DNA from: Terrilactibacillus tamarindi
GTDB lineage: Bacteria; Bacillota; Bacilli; Bacillales; Sporolactobacillaceae
DNA length: 62,629 bases
Reading direction: 5' to 3'
NCBI RefSeq assembly: GCF_009718825.1
Contig: NZ_WNHB01000020.1
Span: 1 to 62,629, forward strand
The translations under genes and the position numbers were made by a program. The notes beneath the pieces are model-generated. The model worked only from the letters and a program-made list of their open reading frames with translations. It was not told where the DNA came from and searched no databases. Positions 44,700-53,744 of this stretch are shown here, one piece after another; position 1 is the stretch's first letter, and every line of letters starts with the position of its first letter.

Positions 44700-45314
44700 T
44701 GCAAACACCTTTTTTTCTAATTTAAAAAGTTCAAGAATAGTCTTGTTTGAACTTCTTGTATGTCATTAGTAAAATATAAAGATCTAATGATGAGTATCTA
44801 TCAACTTAAGTCATATTCATGACCATATATTCGTTAAAATAGGTATTTTATGTTTTCCACCTAAAATAAAGGATGACCCCACATCTATGAAAATAAGTTT
44901 ATTCATACCATTTCCAATTTAACACATGGGACTTTTCATGTCAATCAACGTCAAATCGGTGAATGGGTTAAAGAAAACTTGCCTTGCAGTTCATATACGG
45001 CGCAGACAGAGGGCTCGTTGCATTTATACTGTTATGAACGAACCGTCAAGTCACCCGCATCTTTTGGCTATTTAGCTATACTTTATACCTTAACTTTTTA
45101 TAATTTCTTAAAGTGTAAAAGAAATACCACAGCCTACACTGTGGTTCAGAAAAGAATGATTTAATCTATCTTGACACCATCTAATCGACTCGTTTCGAAA
45201 TTAAATCTAATGAGATTGACAAATACGACTCTAGCAACCTTATTAACTTATCCATAAGGTTTATAACTTAAAAATAATCATTTGTAAAACCGATTGCTAT
45301 CACTATATTCTTTG
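44700..45314. other. gene-free 600-base gap between sigH and rpmGB
   Basis: AT-rich; no reading frame with a ribosome site. It holds an 8-bp stem AAGTTCAA/TTGAACTT at 44727-44754 followed by TTTTT on the minus strand (possible terminator or rpmGB leader hairpin) and a 7-bp stem ACCACAG/CTGTGGT at 45126-45145 (possible sigH 3' hairpin). A 7-base inverted repeat GTTCATA/TATGAAC brackets about 45 bases near 44989-45038. No tRNA or known RNA recognised. Confidence 0.5.
45126..45145 (-). terminator. possible sigH terminator
   Basis: ACCACAG/CTGTGGT with a 6-base loop, followed on the minus strand by ATTTCTTTT. The T-run is interrupted, so termination would be inefficient. Confidence 0.4.
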
Positions 45315-45424
45315 TTTATCCCGCCTTAACGGCAAGTAAAGACCCCCACCTCAAGATTATGAGTATTCAAAGAAGATAGGTGGGGGATGAAGAAAACCCC
45401 CCACGGATGGAAGTTTCACTTTAT
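45315..45424 (+). repeat. dispersed repeat family II, copy A
   Basis: Begins TTTATCCCGCCTTAACGGC and ends AAGTTTCACTTTAT; 110 bp. Two G/C hairpins lie within: CCCCCACCT/AGGTGGGGG and CCCCCAC-type with GTGGGGG. The right end runs over the sigH stop codon (45421-45423). Confidence 0.78.
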
Positions 45425-46077
45425 AAACTCATTTCTTTAATTTGAAGATATCTTTCCAACTTACGTTTTATACGTTGAAGGGCATTATCAATGGATTTCA
45501 CATGGCGTTTCAGGTCTAAAGAAATTTCTTGATAACTTCTTCCATCAAGATATAGTTTTAAGACTTTTTGTTCTAAGTCACTTAACAACTCCGAAAGCTT
45601 GTCCTCAATATCTGCAAATTCTTCTTGATTGATAAACAATTCTTCAGGGTTTGTTACTTTAGGACCGCATATAACGTCCATCAAAGTACGATCTGATTCC
45701 TCATCAAAAATAGGCTTATCCAAAGAGACATAGGAATTTAAGGGGATATGCTTCTGACGTGTGGCTGTTTTCACCGCCGTAATAATTTGTCTAGTTATAC
45801 AAAGTTCTGCAAACGCTTTAAAAGAAGAGAGCTTGTCCCCTTTGAAATCTCGAATTGCTTTATATAGGCCGATCATACCCTCTTGAATAATGTCTTCCCG
45901 ATCCGCACCAATTAAAAAGTATGACTTTGCTTTCGCACGTACAAAATTTTTATACTTAAAAATTAAATATTCTAGTGCATGTATATCTCCAATATGAACC
46001 ATTTGTACAATTTGTTCATCATCTAGTTCGCTGAACTTTACATTATCGGTGGTAATCCAATTTGGGTTTAATCTCAC
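45421..46077 (-). CDS. sigH: RNA polymerase sigma-H factor (Spo0H)
   Basis: 218 aa. Sigma-70 region 2 (YLIFKYKNFVRAKAKSYFLIGADREDIIQEG) and region 4 with the helix-turn-helix YLDGRSYQEISLDLKRHVKSIDNAL. Drives early stationary-phase and sporulation genes. Start GTG at 46077 with GGAGGG 8 bases upstream. A consensus sigma-A promoter precedes it. Its last three bases (stop) lie in repeat copy A. Confidence 0.96.
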   Translation of the reverse strand: MRLNPNWITTDNVKFSELDDEQIVQMVHIGDIHALEYLIFKYKNFVRAKAKSYFLIGADREDIIQEGMIGLYKAIRDFKGDKLSSFKAFAELCITRQIITAVKTATRQKHIPLNSYVSLDKPIFDEESDRTLMDVICGPKVTNPEELFINQEEFADIEDKLSELLSDLEQKVLKLYLDGRSYQEISLDLKRHVKSIDNALQRIKRKLERYLQIKEMSL

Positions 46078-46115
46078 GTCAATCCCTCCGACCTAGTCAT
46101 ACTAAGTGTAGAAAC

Positions 46116-46145
46116 ATTATACAGTAAAATATTCTGAATCGTCAA
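46116..46145 (-). promoter_or_regulatory. promoter of sigH
   Basis: Minus strand: TTGACG (46140-46145), an 18-base spacer and TATAAT (46116-46121). In B. subtilis the sigH promoter is sigma-A-dependent and repressed by AbrB; the AT-rich flank is compatible. Confidence 0.75.
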
Positions 46146-46150
46146 GATCT

Positions 46151-46657
46151 TTAAAGGCCTCTTCGCCATTTTTCAAATAATTCTTCAATTTCTTTATTTA
46201 AAGGGATTTTTGATTTTGTTTTTTTCTGGATAGAATGTTTAATATCTAACGAAATCTGTCTTTCAATATTTTTTAACTCAATGAGGAGTTCACGAGATGA
46301 TTTACGCAAAGCCCCTTGAGAGAATACCGTCCATTGTTCAGTCCCATCAGAGGTTGCCACATGAATTTGTGTTTTAACGTTTTTTAACTTCTTAATCACT
46401 CTTTCAATACGCTCATCTGCCGTTTCATTTTCCTTTGTATAGATGACCTCTACTCGGGATTGTTTTGTGATGGTTTCTTGTCCTGGTACAAGATGAGCAT
46501 CAAAAATAATAACCACTTTCCAGCCTGTATAGGCCTGATATTCAGCCATTCTATCAATAAGCTGTGACCGAGCAGCTGCAAAGTCATTCGTTCTTAGCTC
46601 TTGCATTTCTTTCCAAGCGCCAATGACATTGTAGCCGTCCACAAGTAGGATATCCAT
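46151..46657 (-). CDS. rae1: NYN-domain ribosome-associated endoribonuclease Rae1 (YacP)
   Basis: 168 aa, PIN/NYN-like nuclease. B. subtilis Rae1 enters the ribosomal A site and cleaves mRNA in a translation-dependent way. The catalytic Asp of LLVDGYNVIGAW (about residue 6) and acidic residues in VVIIFDAHLVPG and VEVIYTKENETADE mark the active site. The basic C terminus (KHSIQKKTKSK) suits RNA binding. It lies 5 bases after rlmB and 70 before sigH. Confidence 0.88.
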   Translation of the reverse strand: MDILLVDGYNVIGAWKEMQELRTNDFAAARSQLIDRMAEYQAYTGWKVVIIFDAHLVPGQETITKQSRVEVIYTKENETADERIERVIKKLKNVKTQIHVATSDGTEQWTVFSQGALRKSSRELLIELKNIERQISLDIKHSIQKKTKSKIPLNKEIEELFEKWRRGL

Positions 46658-46662
46658 CCTTA

Positions 46663-47406
46663 TCAGTCCTCTAGCTTATTTCGTTTTCGATAAACTTCAT
46701 ACATCAAAATAGCTGCCGCAACAGATGCATTTAGTGAGGTTACATGGCCTGCCATTGGGATACTGATGAGATAGTCACATTTTTCTCTAACAAGACGAGA
46801 CAATCCTTTCCCTTCATTACCCATCACAAGGCATATAGGCATATCAAACTCAGCTTTCCGATAATCTTGACTGCCTTCCGCTGCTGTTCCAGCAAACCAT
46901 ATGCCTCTTTCTTTTAATTCATCGATGGTTCTTGCCAGATTTGTTACTCGAGCGACTGGAATATATTCAATCGCCCCTGTTGAAGCCTTAGATACCACTT
47001 GGGTTAATCCAGCTGCACGACGTTTTGGGATAATAACACCATGTGCACCGACACTGTCTGCTGTCCTAAGAATGGATCCTAAATTATGAGGATCTTCAAT
47101 TCCATCTAAAAGAATAAAAAAGGGTGTTTCATTCTTTTTTTCTGCTAATTGAAACAAATCATCTATATCCGCATATTCATAGGCAGCAATGGATGCTACA
47201 ATGCCTTGATGTGTGGAAGAATTGGTTAGTTGATCTAATTTTTTTCTTGGAACAAACTGAATCGTAACGCCTTTTTGCCCCGCTTTATCAATGAGCTGCT
47301 TAACCCCATGGCTTTCTTTATTAATCCATAATTTATTGATTTCTCTGCCAGCTTCGAGTGCTTCTAAAACAGCATGTCTTCCAATAATAAATTCATTATC
47401 ACTCAT
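46663..47406 (-). CDS. rlmB: 23S rRNA (guanosine-2'-O)-methyltransferase RlmB-like
   Basis: 247 aa SPOUT-fold TrmH-family enzyme. An N-terminal L30e-like substrate-binding domain (IIGRHAVLEALEAG) precedes the knotted SAM domain with motif 1 HNLGSILRTAD, motif 2 VMGNEGKGLS and motif 3 IPMAGHVTSLNASVAAAI. Methylates the ribose of a 23S guanosine. Order cysS-mrnC-rlmB-rae1 is conserved. Confidence 0.93.
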   Translation of the reverse strand: MSDNEFIIGRHAVLEALEAGREINKLWINKESHGVKQLIDKAGQKGVTIQFVPRKKLDQLTNSSTHQGIVASIAAYEYADIDDLFQLAEKKNETPFFILLDGIEDPHNLGSILRTADSVGAHGVIIPKRRAAGLTQVVSKASTGAIEYIPVARVTNLARTIDELKERGIWFAGTAAEGSQDYRKAEFDMPICLVMGNEGKGLSRLVREKCDYLISIPMAGHVTSLNASVAAAILMYEVYRKRNKLED

Positions 47407-47423
47407 GGTTTACCAGCCCCCTT

Positions 47424-47825
47424 TCATTTATCTATTGGATGATATTCAAATAGTAAACGCATCAATTGCTCAATGCGCTTACCTTGGTCATTAAAATGCA
47501 AATAACCGATCAACGCTTCGAAAGCCGTACTATAATTATATGTTAAAACATCTGTGTTTTTTGGAATGGAGTAGGATTTTGCATTCCTCCCCCGTTTAAT
47601 GACTTGCAATTCTTCAGTAGAAAAAAAATCTTGTTCCATTAGGTATTTTAAATAGGCTGCTTGGGCTTTGGCGGAAACATAAGAGATAGCTTTCTGATGC
47701 AGCTGCTGTGGTTTTACACGTCCATTAATAATAAGTTCTTGACGGACGTAATACTCCATGATGGCATCTCCCATATAGGCTAGCGCTAAACTATTTATAG
47801 TTAAAGGATTGACTTGATCACTCAT
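47424..47825 (-). CDS. mrnC: Mini-ribonuclease 3 (MrnC)
   Basis: 133 aa. RNase III catalytic domain without a dsRNA-binding domain. It matures 23S rRNA termini. ALAYMGDAIMEYYVR (catalytic Asp about residue 18) and FEALIGYLHF (Glu) are the signature residues. 3 bases after cysS. Confidence 0.94.
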   Translation of the reverse strand: MSDQVNPLTINSLALAYMGDAIMEYYVRQELIINGRVKPQQLHQKAISYVSAKAQAAYLKYLMEQDFFSTEELQVIKRGRNAKSYSIPKNTDVLTYNYSTAFEALIGYLHFNDQGKRIEQLMRLLFEYHPIDK

Positions 47826-47828
47826 ATG

Positions 47829-49235
47829 TTAAACCCTTTTCCAGCGAATACCTTGCGCTGTATCTTCAAGTATAATCCCTTGATCTTTTAATTCATCACG
47901 TATTTGGTCAGCAACAGTGAAATTTCTTGTTTTTCGTGCTTCTTCCCGTTTTTGGATGAGTTGTTCAATTTCAGCATCAAGAAGCTCTTCTTCTACCTGT
48001 AATTTAAGTCCTAATACGCCTGCCAGCTCCTCAAAAACTTGTTTGTATGCTGTTAATAGAGCGATAGACGAATTATTTTCTTCAAGAATTTTATTAATAT
48101 CCTTAGCCAAGTCAAAAAGAACAGCAATTGCGTTGGCTGTATTGAAATCATCATCCATTTCCTGTATAAAACGTTCTTTAAATTTTTCAAGTTCTTTTGT
48201 CTTTGTAACGAGCTCATCTTCCGAAAGAAGATCAGCACTTCTCTCCAAGCGGTGCACGAGATTATAGTAGCTTGTTTTTAGTCTTGAAAATGCTTGCTCT
48301 GCATCGCTTAATAACGCATCACTAAAGTTAATTGGATGTCGGTAATGGACCGTTTGAATGAAGAAACGAACGACATTCGGATCGTATTTTTTAATTATTT
48401 CATGAACTAAGATAACATTACCAATCGATTTTGACATTTTTTCATTATCGATTTTGATAAAACCATTGTGCATCCAGTAATTGGCCATGGCATGTTCATG
48501 CAGGGCTTCGGATTGTGCTATTTCATTCTCATGGTGTGGAAAGGCTAAATCTTGTCCTCCAGCATGAATATCAATTGTGTCACCTAAATACTTTTCAACC
48601 ATCGCAGAGCATTCAATATGCCAACCGGGACGGCCTAATCCCCATGGACTATCCCAAGTGATTTCCCCAGGTTTTGCTGCTTTCCAAAGGGTAAAATCTA
48701 ATGGGTCTTCTTTCTTTTCACCTACATCAATTCGAGCCCCAACTTTGAGTTCATCAATCGATTGATGCGATAATTTCCCATAAGATTTAAAGGCTCTTGT
48801 ACGGAAATAAACATCCCCCTCCGATTCATACGCATACCCTTTATCCACAAGCTTTTTGATGAACAATATAATTTCATCCATAGTTTCCGTTGCTCGTGGA
48901 TGAATATCGGCTTGTAAGACGTTTAGAGCGGAAACATCTTCTTTATAAGCCTGAATAAATCGCTCTGCAATCTCAAGTACTGACTGGTTTTCTTCGATCG
49001 ATTTATTGATGAGACGATCGTCAACATCTGTGAAATTAGAAACATATTTCACTTCATAACCACGGTACATTAGGTAGCGTCTAACAGTATCGAATACCAC
49101 GGCTGGTCTTGCATTCCCAATATGAATATAATTATATACCGTCGGTCCGCATACATACATTTTTACTTTGTTTTTCTCTATCGTTTTAAAAGGTTCTTTA
49201 TTTCTAGTTAGCGTATTATAAATACGAATGCCCAT
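47829..49235 (-). CDS. cysS: cysteinyl-tRNA synthetase
   Basis: 468 aa class I synthetase. Its zinc-binding Cys near residue 29 (MYVCGPTVY), HIGNARP (HIGH box) and KMSKSIGN (KMSKS) are in place. Charges tRNA-Cys. It lies downstream of cysE and is controlled by the same Cys T-box, unless repeat copy B in the 249-base gap interferes. Confidence 0.98.
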   Translation of the reverse strand: MGIRIYNTLTRNKEPFKTIEKNKVKMYVCGPTVYNYIHIGNARPAVVFDTVRRYLMYRGYEVKYVSNFTDVDDRLINKSIEENQSVLEIAERFIQAYKEDVSALNVLQADIHPRATETMDEIILFIKKLVDKGYAYESEGDVYFRTRAFKSYGKLSHQSIDELKVGARIDVGEKKEDPLDFTLWKAAKPGEITWDSPWGLGRPGWHIECSAMVEKYLGDTIDIHAGGQDLAFPHHENEIAQSEALHEHAMANYWMHNGFIKIDNEKMSKSIGNVILVHEIIKKYDPNVVRFFIQTVHYRHPINFSDALLSDAEQAFSRLKTSYYNLVHRLERSADLLSEDELVTKTKELEKFKERFIQEMDDDFNTANAIAVLFDLAKDINKILEENNSSIALLTAYKQVFEELAGVLGLKLQVEEELLDAEIEQLIQKREEARKTRNFTVADQIRDELKDQGIILEDTAQGIRWKRV

Positions 49236-49308
49236 CTCATCACTGCCTTTCTATCTTCTGTTAAAAATTCTCCTTCGCACTCAAAACTATGACGACTGTC
49301 ATTCCATC

Positions 49309-49453
49309 ATATAGGGTAAACTTCAATTCCCACTGATTGAAATCCTGAACCAATCGGACTTTTACGGGCAATTAATAACCATCTATCCTTTTCGATTTCC
49401 CTCATCCTTTTAGGTGGGAGGTGGGTGCTTTACTTTCCGTTAAGCAGGATGAA
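49309..49453 (-). repeat. dispersed repeat family II, copy B
   Basis: Read on the minus strand it starts TTCATCCTGCTTAACGGAAA and continues GTAAAGCACCCACCTC; its end matches AGTTTACCCTATAT. 145 bp. It occupies the cysE-cysS gap and is the most diverged copy (A and B share the AGTAAAG-CCCACCTC core). Confidence 0.68.
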
Positions 49454-49484
49454 ATGGAACTAAAATGAACAAATTCCCTAGTCT

Positions 49485-50138
49485 CTAAATACGCGTCTTT
49501 TCTTTTTTTAATGTTTCAATTTCTCTTTGTAATTGATTGATCAATTCTTCCATTTGGTTAAATTTATCCGAAATAGGATCTGGCAAGTCAGAATGGTTAA
49601 GATCATGGTGATGTATTTTCTTACCATTTTGCCTCACAATCCGCCCAGGAATACCTACAACCGTCGAGTTTGGAGGAACATCATGAAGCACAACCGATCC
49701 CGCACCTATCTTTGAATGATCGGCAATGGTAATTGAGCCTAATACTTTTGCTCCTGCTGATATTAAGACATCATTTCCAAGCGTAGGATGCCGTTTCCCT
49801 TTTTCTTTTCCTGTTCCCCCTAAAGTGACCCCTTGAAAAACAGTTACATCATCCCCAATTTCACACGTTTCACCAATAACAACACCCATACCGTGATCAA
49901 TGAAGAACCTGCGACCTATTTGAGCGCCAGGGTGTATTTCAATTCCCGTAAGAAACCGGCTAAATTGTGATAGTAATCGAGCTAGAAATAAACACTTTTT
50001 ACGCCACAACCAATGAGCGAACCGGTGAAACCATATGGCATGAAGTCCAGAATAAGTTAGAATGACTTCTAGTTTGTTTCTAGCTGCGGGATCTTGATCA
50101 AAAACCGTAGCTAAATCTTCTCGCATAACCCCCCGCAT
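49485..50138 (-). CDS. cysE: serine O-acetyltransferase
   Basis: 217 aa. Makes O-acetylserine, the cysteine precursor. Hexapeptide left-handed beta-helix with [20 protein letters not shown] and [18 protein letters not shown] (catalytic His/Asp region) and [17 protein letters not shown]. Start at the ATG at 50138 matches the B. subtilis length; a second ATG is four codons in. The ribosome site AGGAGG sits in a TAGGA/TCCTA hairpin (50143-50155), which could limit initiation. The leader holds a Cys T-box and a repeat. Confidence 0.95.
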   Translation of the reverse strand: MRGVMREDLATVFDQDPAARNKLEVILTYSGLHAIWFHRFAHWLWRKKCLFLARLLSQFSRFLTGIEIHPGAQIGRRFFIDHGMGVVIGETCEIGDDVTVFQGVTLGGTGKEKGKRHPTLGNDVLISAGAKVLGSITIADHSKIGAGSVVLHDVPPNSTVVGIPGRIVRQNGKKIHHHDLNHSDLPDPISDKFNQMEELINQLQREIETLKKEKTRI

Positions 50139-50192
50139 ACCTTAGGAACCTCCTATCTTTAAACTCTTTTATCATAAGCTTTATAAATGAGA

Positions 50193-50368
50193 GTTCAAAA
50201 AGGCGACAAATTAGAAGCAAGAAGGTCAAGGCGGCGCCGTTTTGAGGACCGGCCTTCCACAGGATGTGGTGGCTTCAACGTTGCTCACAGGACGTGAGCG
50301 ATTTTAGTTGAAGATCCTCTTGGCGGGCGCCCGAGATTCGCAGCTTATCATTTGGTGACTTTTTGAAC
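50193..50368. repeat. dispersed repeat family I, long structured copy
   Basis: 176 bp bounded by a 10-bp inverted repeat GTTCAAAAAG/CTTTTTGAAC. Inside, GGCGCC pairs with GGCGCC, GAGGA with TCCTC, and two hairpins follow: CTTCAAC/GTTGAAG enclosing GCTCAC/GTGAGC, and CCAC/GTGG. Their loops are near-identical (AGGAC, AGGAT on plus). It lies between the T-box terminator and cysE, so it is transcribed with cysE. No reading frame. Confidence 0.82.
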
Positions 50369-50402
50369 AACCTCTTTTAATGCTCTTTTTTGTGTAAAAA
50401 AA

Positions 50403-50633
50403 GCGTCCCTATGTCCAATGACACAAAGACGCGGTAGTTTGCGTGGTTCCACTTTGTTTGAGATTTATTATCTCCACTTAAGATTGTTAACGATATAATA
50501 ATACCGCTTTTGCCTACTATTGGTTCAGCAAAAGACTCAGAGGTGCACTTCAGCCTATCTTTTCTTAGATCACTTTCAGCCTAGATGATCTTCTCTTGTA
50601 AAGAAATCGATTGACTTACTCTCCTCTTCAACA
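50403..50633 (-). promoter_or_regulatory. Cys-specific T-box riboswitch upstream of cysE-cysS
   Basis: On the minus strand, stem I includes GAGGAGAGTA, with the specifier TGC (Cys) at 50545-50547 in GAAG-TGC-ACCTC. The T-box AAAGTGGAACCACG lies at 50442-50455, and a 13-bp G/C terminator GCGTC...GACGC (50403-50432) is followed by TTTTTTT. Uncharged tRNA-Cys binding would stabilise the antiterminator and allow cysE-cysS transcription. This matches the B. subtilis arrangement behind gltX. Confidence 0.93.
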
Positions 50634-50639
50634 TTTTTA

Positions 50640-50667
50640 ATTATGATATTTTCAATATAAGCTACAA
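50640..50667 (-). promoter_or_regulatory. candidate promoter of the cysE T-box transcript
   Basis: Minus strand: TTGTAG (50662-50667), a 16-base spacer and CATAAT (50640-50645). Suitable distance to stem I. In B. subtilis cysE is also read from gltX, which is possible here. A TACTTTT/AAAAGTA hairpin near 50680-50702 may end gltX. Confidence 0.5.
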
Positions 50668-50756
50668 AAGGTATAAATAACAGTACTTTTGAACAAAAGT
50701 ATTATTCATCTGCCCATTCAATATTTTATCCATCCATTTAATTAAACGTGCACGTC

Positions 50757-52220
50757 CTATTTGGATTCGATAAAACGATTCATTCGGGCAATCACTCGTT
50801 CTTTTCCTAATAGCTCAATGGATTGTGGCAATTCTGGTCCATGCATTTCTCCCGTTGTCACAATACGGATAGGCATGAAAAGTTTTTTCCCTTTTTGTCC
50901 CGTGGTTTTTTGTGTGACCTTAATTCTTTTCTTAATTTCATCAGCTGTAAAGTCTTCTAAGGTCATTAACTCATCTCTAAACACACGAATGACTTCAGGA
51001 ACTTGTTCTTCATTAATGACTTCTGCCTCTTCATCATTATATGAGACTTCTTCTGTAAAAAACAAGTCTGTTAGCTCAACAATTTCTGCTCCATATTGCA
51101 ATTGACTATGGTAAAGGGAAATGAGTTTAACAGCCCATTCTCTTTGTTCATCTGAAAGATTTTCAGGTAATCGACCTGCTTTGATCAAATGCGGTAAAGC
51201 GAGGTCAACCACTTTTTCTAATGGCAAGGCTTTAATGTAATGGTTGTTCGTCCATTTCAATTTTGTAGCATCAAATACGGCAGGCGATGTACTTAATCTT
51301 TCTGGATCAAAAATCTCAATCAATTCATCTCTCGAAAAGATTTCTTCTTCTCCCTTTGGTGACCAACCCAAGAAAGCGATGAAATTAAATAAAGCTTCTG
51401 GTAAGTAGCCAAGTTCTTTATATTGTTCAATATACTGAACGATGCTTTTGTCGCGTTTACTTAATTTCTTACGACTTTCACCGACGATTAATGTCATGTG
51501 ACCAAAAATGGGTCTTTCAAAGCCAAGGGCATCATAGATCATTAATTGTTTTGGCGTATTCGAAATGTGATCTTCACCACGTAGGACATGCGTCATTTTC
51601 ATTAGATAATCGTCAATTACCACTGCAAAGTTATAGGTGGCAATACCGTTTTTCTTTACAATGACAAAATCACCAATGTCATTTGATTCAAATGATAAGT
51701 GCTTTTTCACAATATCATCGAATTCAATTGTTTGATTCTCAGGCACACGAAAACGAATACTTGGCTTTCTTCCTTCAGCTTCAAGACGTTCATGATCTTC
51801 ATGCGTTAAATGGCGACACTTACCTGAGTATCTTGGCGTTTCTCCTCTAGCCATTTGACCTTCACGTTCTTGTTCTAATTCTTCCTCAGTACAATAGCAT
51901 TTATAAGCAAACCCTTTATCTAAAAGCTCTTGGGCATATTTTTGGTAAATATCAAGGCGTTCCGTTTGTCTGTATGGCCCATATTCTCCACCGACGTCGA
52001 TACTTTCATCCCAATCAATCCCTAGCCATTTTAAGTAGGTTAATTGATTAAGCTCTCCGCCTTCAACGTTTCTTTTTTGATCTGTATCTTCAATTCGAAT
52101 AATGAATTTTCCATTTGTATGTCTTGCATACAAATAGTTAAAGATAGCGGTCCTTGCATTTCCTATATGTAAAAACCCAGTAGGACTCGGCGCATACCTT
52201 ACTCTAACTTCTTTATCCAT
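50757..52220 (-). CDS. gltX: glutamyl-tRNA synthetase
   Basis: 487 aa class I synthetase. [18 protein letters not shown] (HIGH box) and KKLSKRDKS (KMSKS) are intact; a zinc site CYCTEEEL...CRHL lies near residue 107. Non-discriminating in Bacillus, also charging tRNA-Gln. The 133-base gap to ispF includes the short family I repeat. Confidence 0.98.
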   Translation of the reverse strand: MDKEVRVRYAPSPTGFLHIGNARTAIFNYLYARHTNGKFIIRIEDTDQKRNVEGGELNQLTYLKWLGIDWDESIDVGGEYGPYRQTERLDIYQKYAQELLDKGFAYKCYCTEEELEQEREGQMARGETPRYSGKCRHLTHEDHERLEAEGRKPSIRFRVPENQTIEFDDIVKKHLSFESNDIGDFVIVKKNGIATYNFAVVIDDYLMKMTHVLRGEDHISNTPKQLMIYDALGFERPIFGHMTLIVGESRKKLSKRDKSIVQYIEQYKELGYLPEALFNFIAFLGWSPKGEEEIFSRDELIEIFDPERLSTSPAVFDATKLKWTNNHYIKALPLEKVVDLALPHLIKAGRLPENLSDEQREWAVKLISLYHSQLQYGAEIVELTDLFFTEEVSYNDEEAEVINEEQVPEVIRVFRDELMTLEDFTADEIKKRIKVTQKTTGQKGKKLFMPIRIVTTGEMHGPELPQSIELLGKERVIARMNRFIESK

Positions 52221-52324
52221 CGTTTTACGTCACCACTTTCGTTTTGTCTACACTATTTTAGCACTGTTACGTGTTTCTTTGAAGTTTTTCATCATTTTTT
52301 ATTATTGAGATTTTAGTAGTATGT

Positions 52325-52374
52325 GTTCAAAAAGGTCACAAATTCGTAGCTTATCATTTGGTGACTTTTTGAAC
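52325..52374. repeat. dispersed repeat family I, short copy encoding the ispF tail
   Basis: 50 bp, GTTCAAAAAGGTCACAAATT...TTTGGTGACTTTTTGAAC; an almost perfect hairpin with a 12-base loop. Its two ends match the long copy with few differences, lacking the 126-base interior. The right half is translated as the last codons and stop (52354) of ispF. Confidence 0.8.
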
Positions 52375-52842
52375 TTCCTCTAATAGGCAAACAGCCTGAG
52401 CCGCTATACCTTCTCCCCTCCCCGTAAAACCCAACCTTTCCGTGGTCGTTGCTTTAACATTAATTTGCTCGACTTGTGCTTCTAGAAGTTCAGCAATGAC
52501 CTCCCGCATTGGAGAGATATAAGGAGCCATTTTGGGTTTTTGGGCAATAATGACACAATCCATATTACCTAATTTATATCCTTTTTCTTTCACTCGCTTG
52601 TATACCTGTGATAATAATTCCTTTGAGTCTGCATCCTTATAGGCCTCGTCTGTATCTGGAAAATGTTTTCCGATATCCCCCTCACCAATTGCGCCTAATA
52701 GGGCATCACTAATTGCATGAAGAAGAACATCTGCATCCGAATGTCCTAATAGACCTTTCTCATAAGGGATGGTGATTCCTCCAATAATTAATAAGCGGTC
52801 TTCTGCAAATGCATGTACATCATATCCTTGTCCAATCCGCAT
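52354..52842 (-). CDS. ispF: 2-C-methyl-D-erythritol 2,4-cyclodiphosphate synthase
   Basis: 162 aa from the ATG at 52842 ([12 protein letters not shown]), with GGGGGGAA upstream. Makes MEcPP in the MEP isoprenoid route. Metal ligands DVH and the loop [20 protein letters not shown] are intact, as is [18 protein letters not shown]. The last residues VQKVTK and the stop come from repeat family I, replacing whatever end was ancestral. It overlaps ispD by 23 bases. Confidence 0.96.
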   Translation of the reverse strand: MRIGQGYDVHAFAEDRLLIIGGITIPYEKGLLGHSDADVLLHAISDALLGAIGEGDIGKHFPDTDEAYKDADSKELLSQVYKRVKEKGYKLGNMDCVIIAQKPKMAPYISPMREVIAELLEAQVEQINVKATTTERLGFTGRGEGIAAQAVCLLEEVQKVTK

Positions 52843-53545
52843 CGCGATTCCCCCCATGATTCAATTCAAAGTAGTGTTCGGCTAAGATTAAATCCTCAGG
52901 TGTCGTTAGTTTGATGTTTTGGTAATCACCTTCTACAACAGCCACAGGTTTTCCTAGTTGTTCTAAAAGAGAGGCGTCATCTGTAACAACAAATCCTCTT
53001 TTTTCTCCCTCAACATGTGCGTTATAAATAGTAGAAAGCCGAAAAGCTTGTGGTGTCTGGACAGCCCACAAGCTCGAACGATCAATGGTTTCTTGCACTT
53101 GATGATGTGACACTTTTTTTATTGTATCTTTCACTTTAACAGCTAAAATAGCGGCTCCCATTTTTTCTGCTGAAAGAGCCACCTTTGTTATCTCCTTTTG
53201 TTTGATAAAAGGACGAGCGCCATCGTGAATAAGAACCAAAGGATCGTGATTCGATTCTTCTTTCATAGCTTGTAACCCAAAGAAAACACTTTCCTGTCTC
53301 TCCCTGCCGCCTTCTACCACTTGTTTGACTTTTGTTATGTGAAACTCCGTTAATAAATCTTGTATCTCGTCTATTTCTCGTTTGTTAGCTACAAGGTAAA
53401 TCCCTTTACACGCTTCATCATTTTCAAATACTTGACATGTATGTATAACCACTGGAGTTTGTTTAATCTCTAATAGAACTTTGTTCTTCTCTTTTCCCAT
53501 TCGTTGACCTTTCCCAGCCGCCAACACGAGTACATTATAAGCCAT
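52820..53545 (-). CDS. ispD: 2-C-methyl-D-erythritol 4-phosphate cytidylyltransferase
   Basis: 241 aa from the ATG at 53545 ([17 protein letters not shown]), with GGAGG 5 bases upstream; the ATG at 53557 overlaps that site. Nucleotidyltransferase fold with the Gly-rich CTP loop and the IHDGARPF motif. It precedes ispF, so two consecutive MEP steps are coupled. Confidence 0.97.
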   Translation of the reverse strand: MAYNVLVLAAGKGQRMGKEKNKVLLEIKQTPVVIHTCQVFENDEACKGIYLVANKREIDEIQDLLTEFHITKVKQVVEGGRERQESVFFGLQAMKEESNHDPLVLIHDGARPFIKQKEITKVALSAEKMGAAILAVKVKDTIKKVSHHQVQETIDRSSLWAVQTPQAFRLSTIYNAHVEGEKRGFVVTDDASLLEQLGKPVAVVEGDYQNIKLTTPEDLILAEHYFELNHGGNRDADWTRI

Positions 53546-53677
53546 GAAAACCTCCAAAATTAAACAACCATTAAGATAATAGTAAACAAAGATTCTATTT
53601 ATCTCTTCAACTTTAAAATATAAAAATTATAATACCCACCAACTTATTTACCTTAAACATATAACAGTTACTAAAGA

Positions 53678-53716
53678 TAGGCACCAAGCGTGAGATGACA
53701 CCCACGCTTGTGCCTA
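53678..53716. repeat. strong hairpin between yacL and ispD
   Basis: TAGGCAC, a C bulge, AAGCGTG, a 10-base loop, CACGCTT, GTGCCTA (14 paired bases). On the minus strand only TCTTTAG follows, so it is at best a weak terminator. The AGGCAC/GTGCCT ends are reminiscent of intergenic repeats of Bacillaceae. Confidence 0.6.
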
Positions 53717-53744
53717 GACCATTTTGATAAAAAATTAAACTATC

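Noticed and set aside
44979-45164. 61-aa plus-strand reading frame in the sigH-rpmGB gap
   Set aside because: No ribosome site or promoter; the sequence resembles no family I know.
44700-45314. tRNA or tmRNA gene in the sigH-rpmGB gap
   Set aside because: No cloverleaf, T-arm GGTTCGA-type sequence or CCA end was found on either strand.
50232-50302. CsrA-type sites in the family I hairpin loops (CACAGGATGTG, CACAGGACGTG on plus)
   Set aside because: Loops read AGGA rather than ANGGA, and the strand transcribed toward cysE carries the complement; resemblance is not specific.
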